The translations under genes and the position numbers were made by a program. Below are positions 6,338-6,389 of a DNA stretch of 6,389 nt, in pieces. Source of the DNA: RBG-13-66-14 sp964436465 (GTDB lineage: Bacteria; RBG-13-66-14). Location: NCBI GenBank assembly GCA_964436465.1, contig CAYTCV010000103.1, positions 1-6,389 of the forward strand, written 5' to 3'. Within the stretch, counting starts at the first letter, position 1. Each line of letters opens with the position of its first letter. The notes under the pieces were generated by a model, which was not told where the DNA came from, did no database searches, and saw only the letters and a program-made list of their open reading frames with translations.

Positions 6338-6389
6338 ATAGCTGCACCCCCCCGGCCGGTGCCGCTGAATGTGATGACGTAGGGGCAAA

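Overview
The window is GC-rich and gene-dense, and every gene that can be supported lies on the + strand. Signal peptides of the Lys-Lys/AxA type, an Ig-like/jelly-roll secreted protein and GC-rich dispersed hairpin repeats suggest an uncultured-type Gram-negative bacterium. A candidate-phylum genome (for example a Coatesbacteria-like lineage) would fit, but this is an impression and not a measured assignment.

Layout. Bases 31-55 hold an intrinsic terminator for a gene lying upstream of the window. An otherwise featureless leader ends in an AT-rich patch with a perfect TTGACA, followed by a monocistronic gene for a secreted two-domain protein (305-1312). This gene is closed by a strong terminator (1333-1361) and a second GC-rich hairpin (1363-1388). 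From 1434 to 6244 six genes run with gaps of 13, 1, -1, 37 and 15 bases, so they look like one transcript: an ABC-2 permease (COG4587-like), umuD, a DUF72/YecE protein, umuC, a small secreted protein made of three repeats, and a second ABC-2 permease (COG3694-like). The last 145 bases are non-coding and carry two strong hairpins of the kind that recur as dispersed intergenic repeats.

How the genes relate. UmuD and UmuC form the error-prone lesion-bypass polymerase Pol V. Both look intact: UmuD has the cleavage site and the Ser-Lys dyad, and UmuC has the catalytic Asp/Glu residues, the clamp-binding motif and its C-terminal tail. A DUF72 gene sits between them with a 1-base gap on one side and a 1-base overlap on the other. 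This ties a family of unknown function to translesion synthesis. The two permeases are of the types normally found side by side as a heterodimer with an ABC ATPase. Here they flank the mutagenesis cassette and the small secreted gene, and no ATPase is present in the window. The most notable point is therefore a split ABC-exporter operon enclosing a umuD-DUF72-umuC cassette. I saw no canonical SOS box, tRNA, rRNA, CRISPR array, transposase or integrase.
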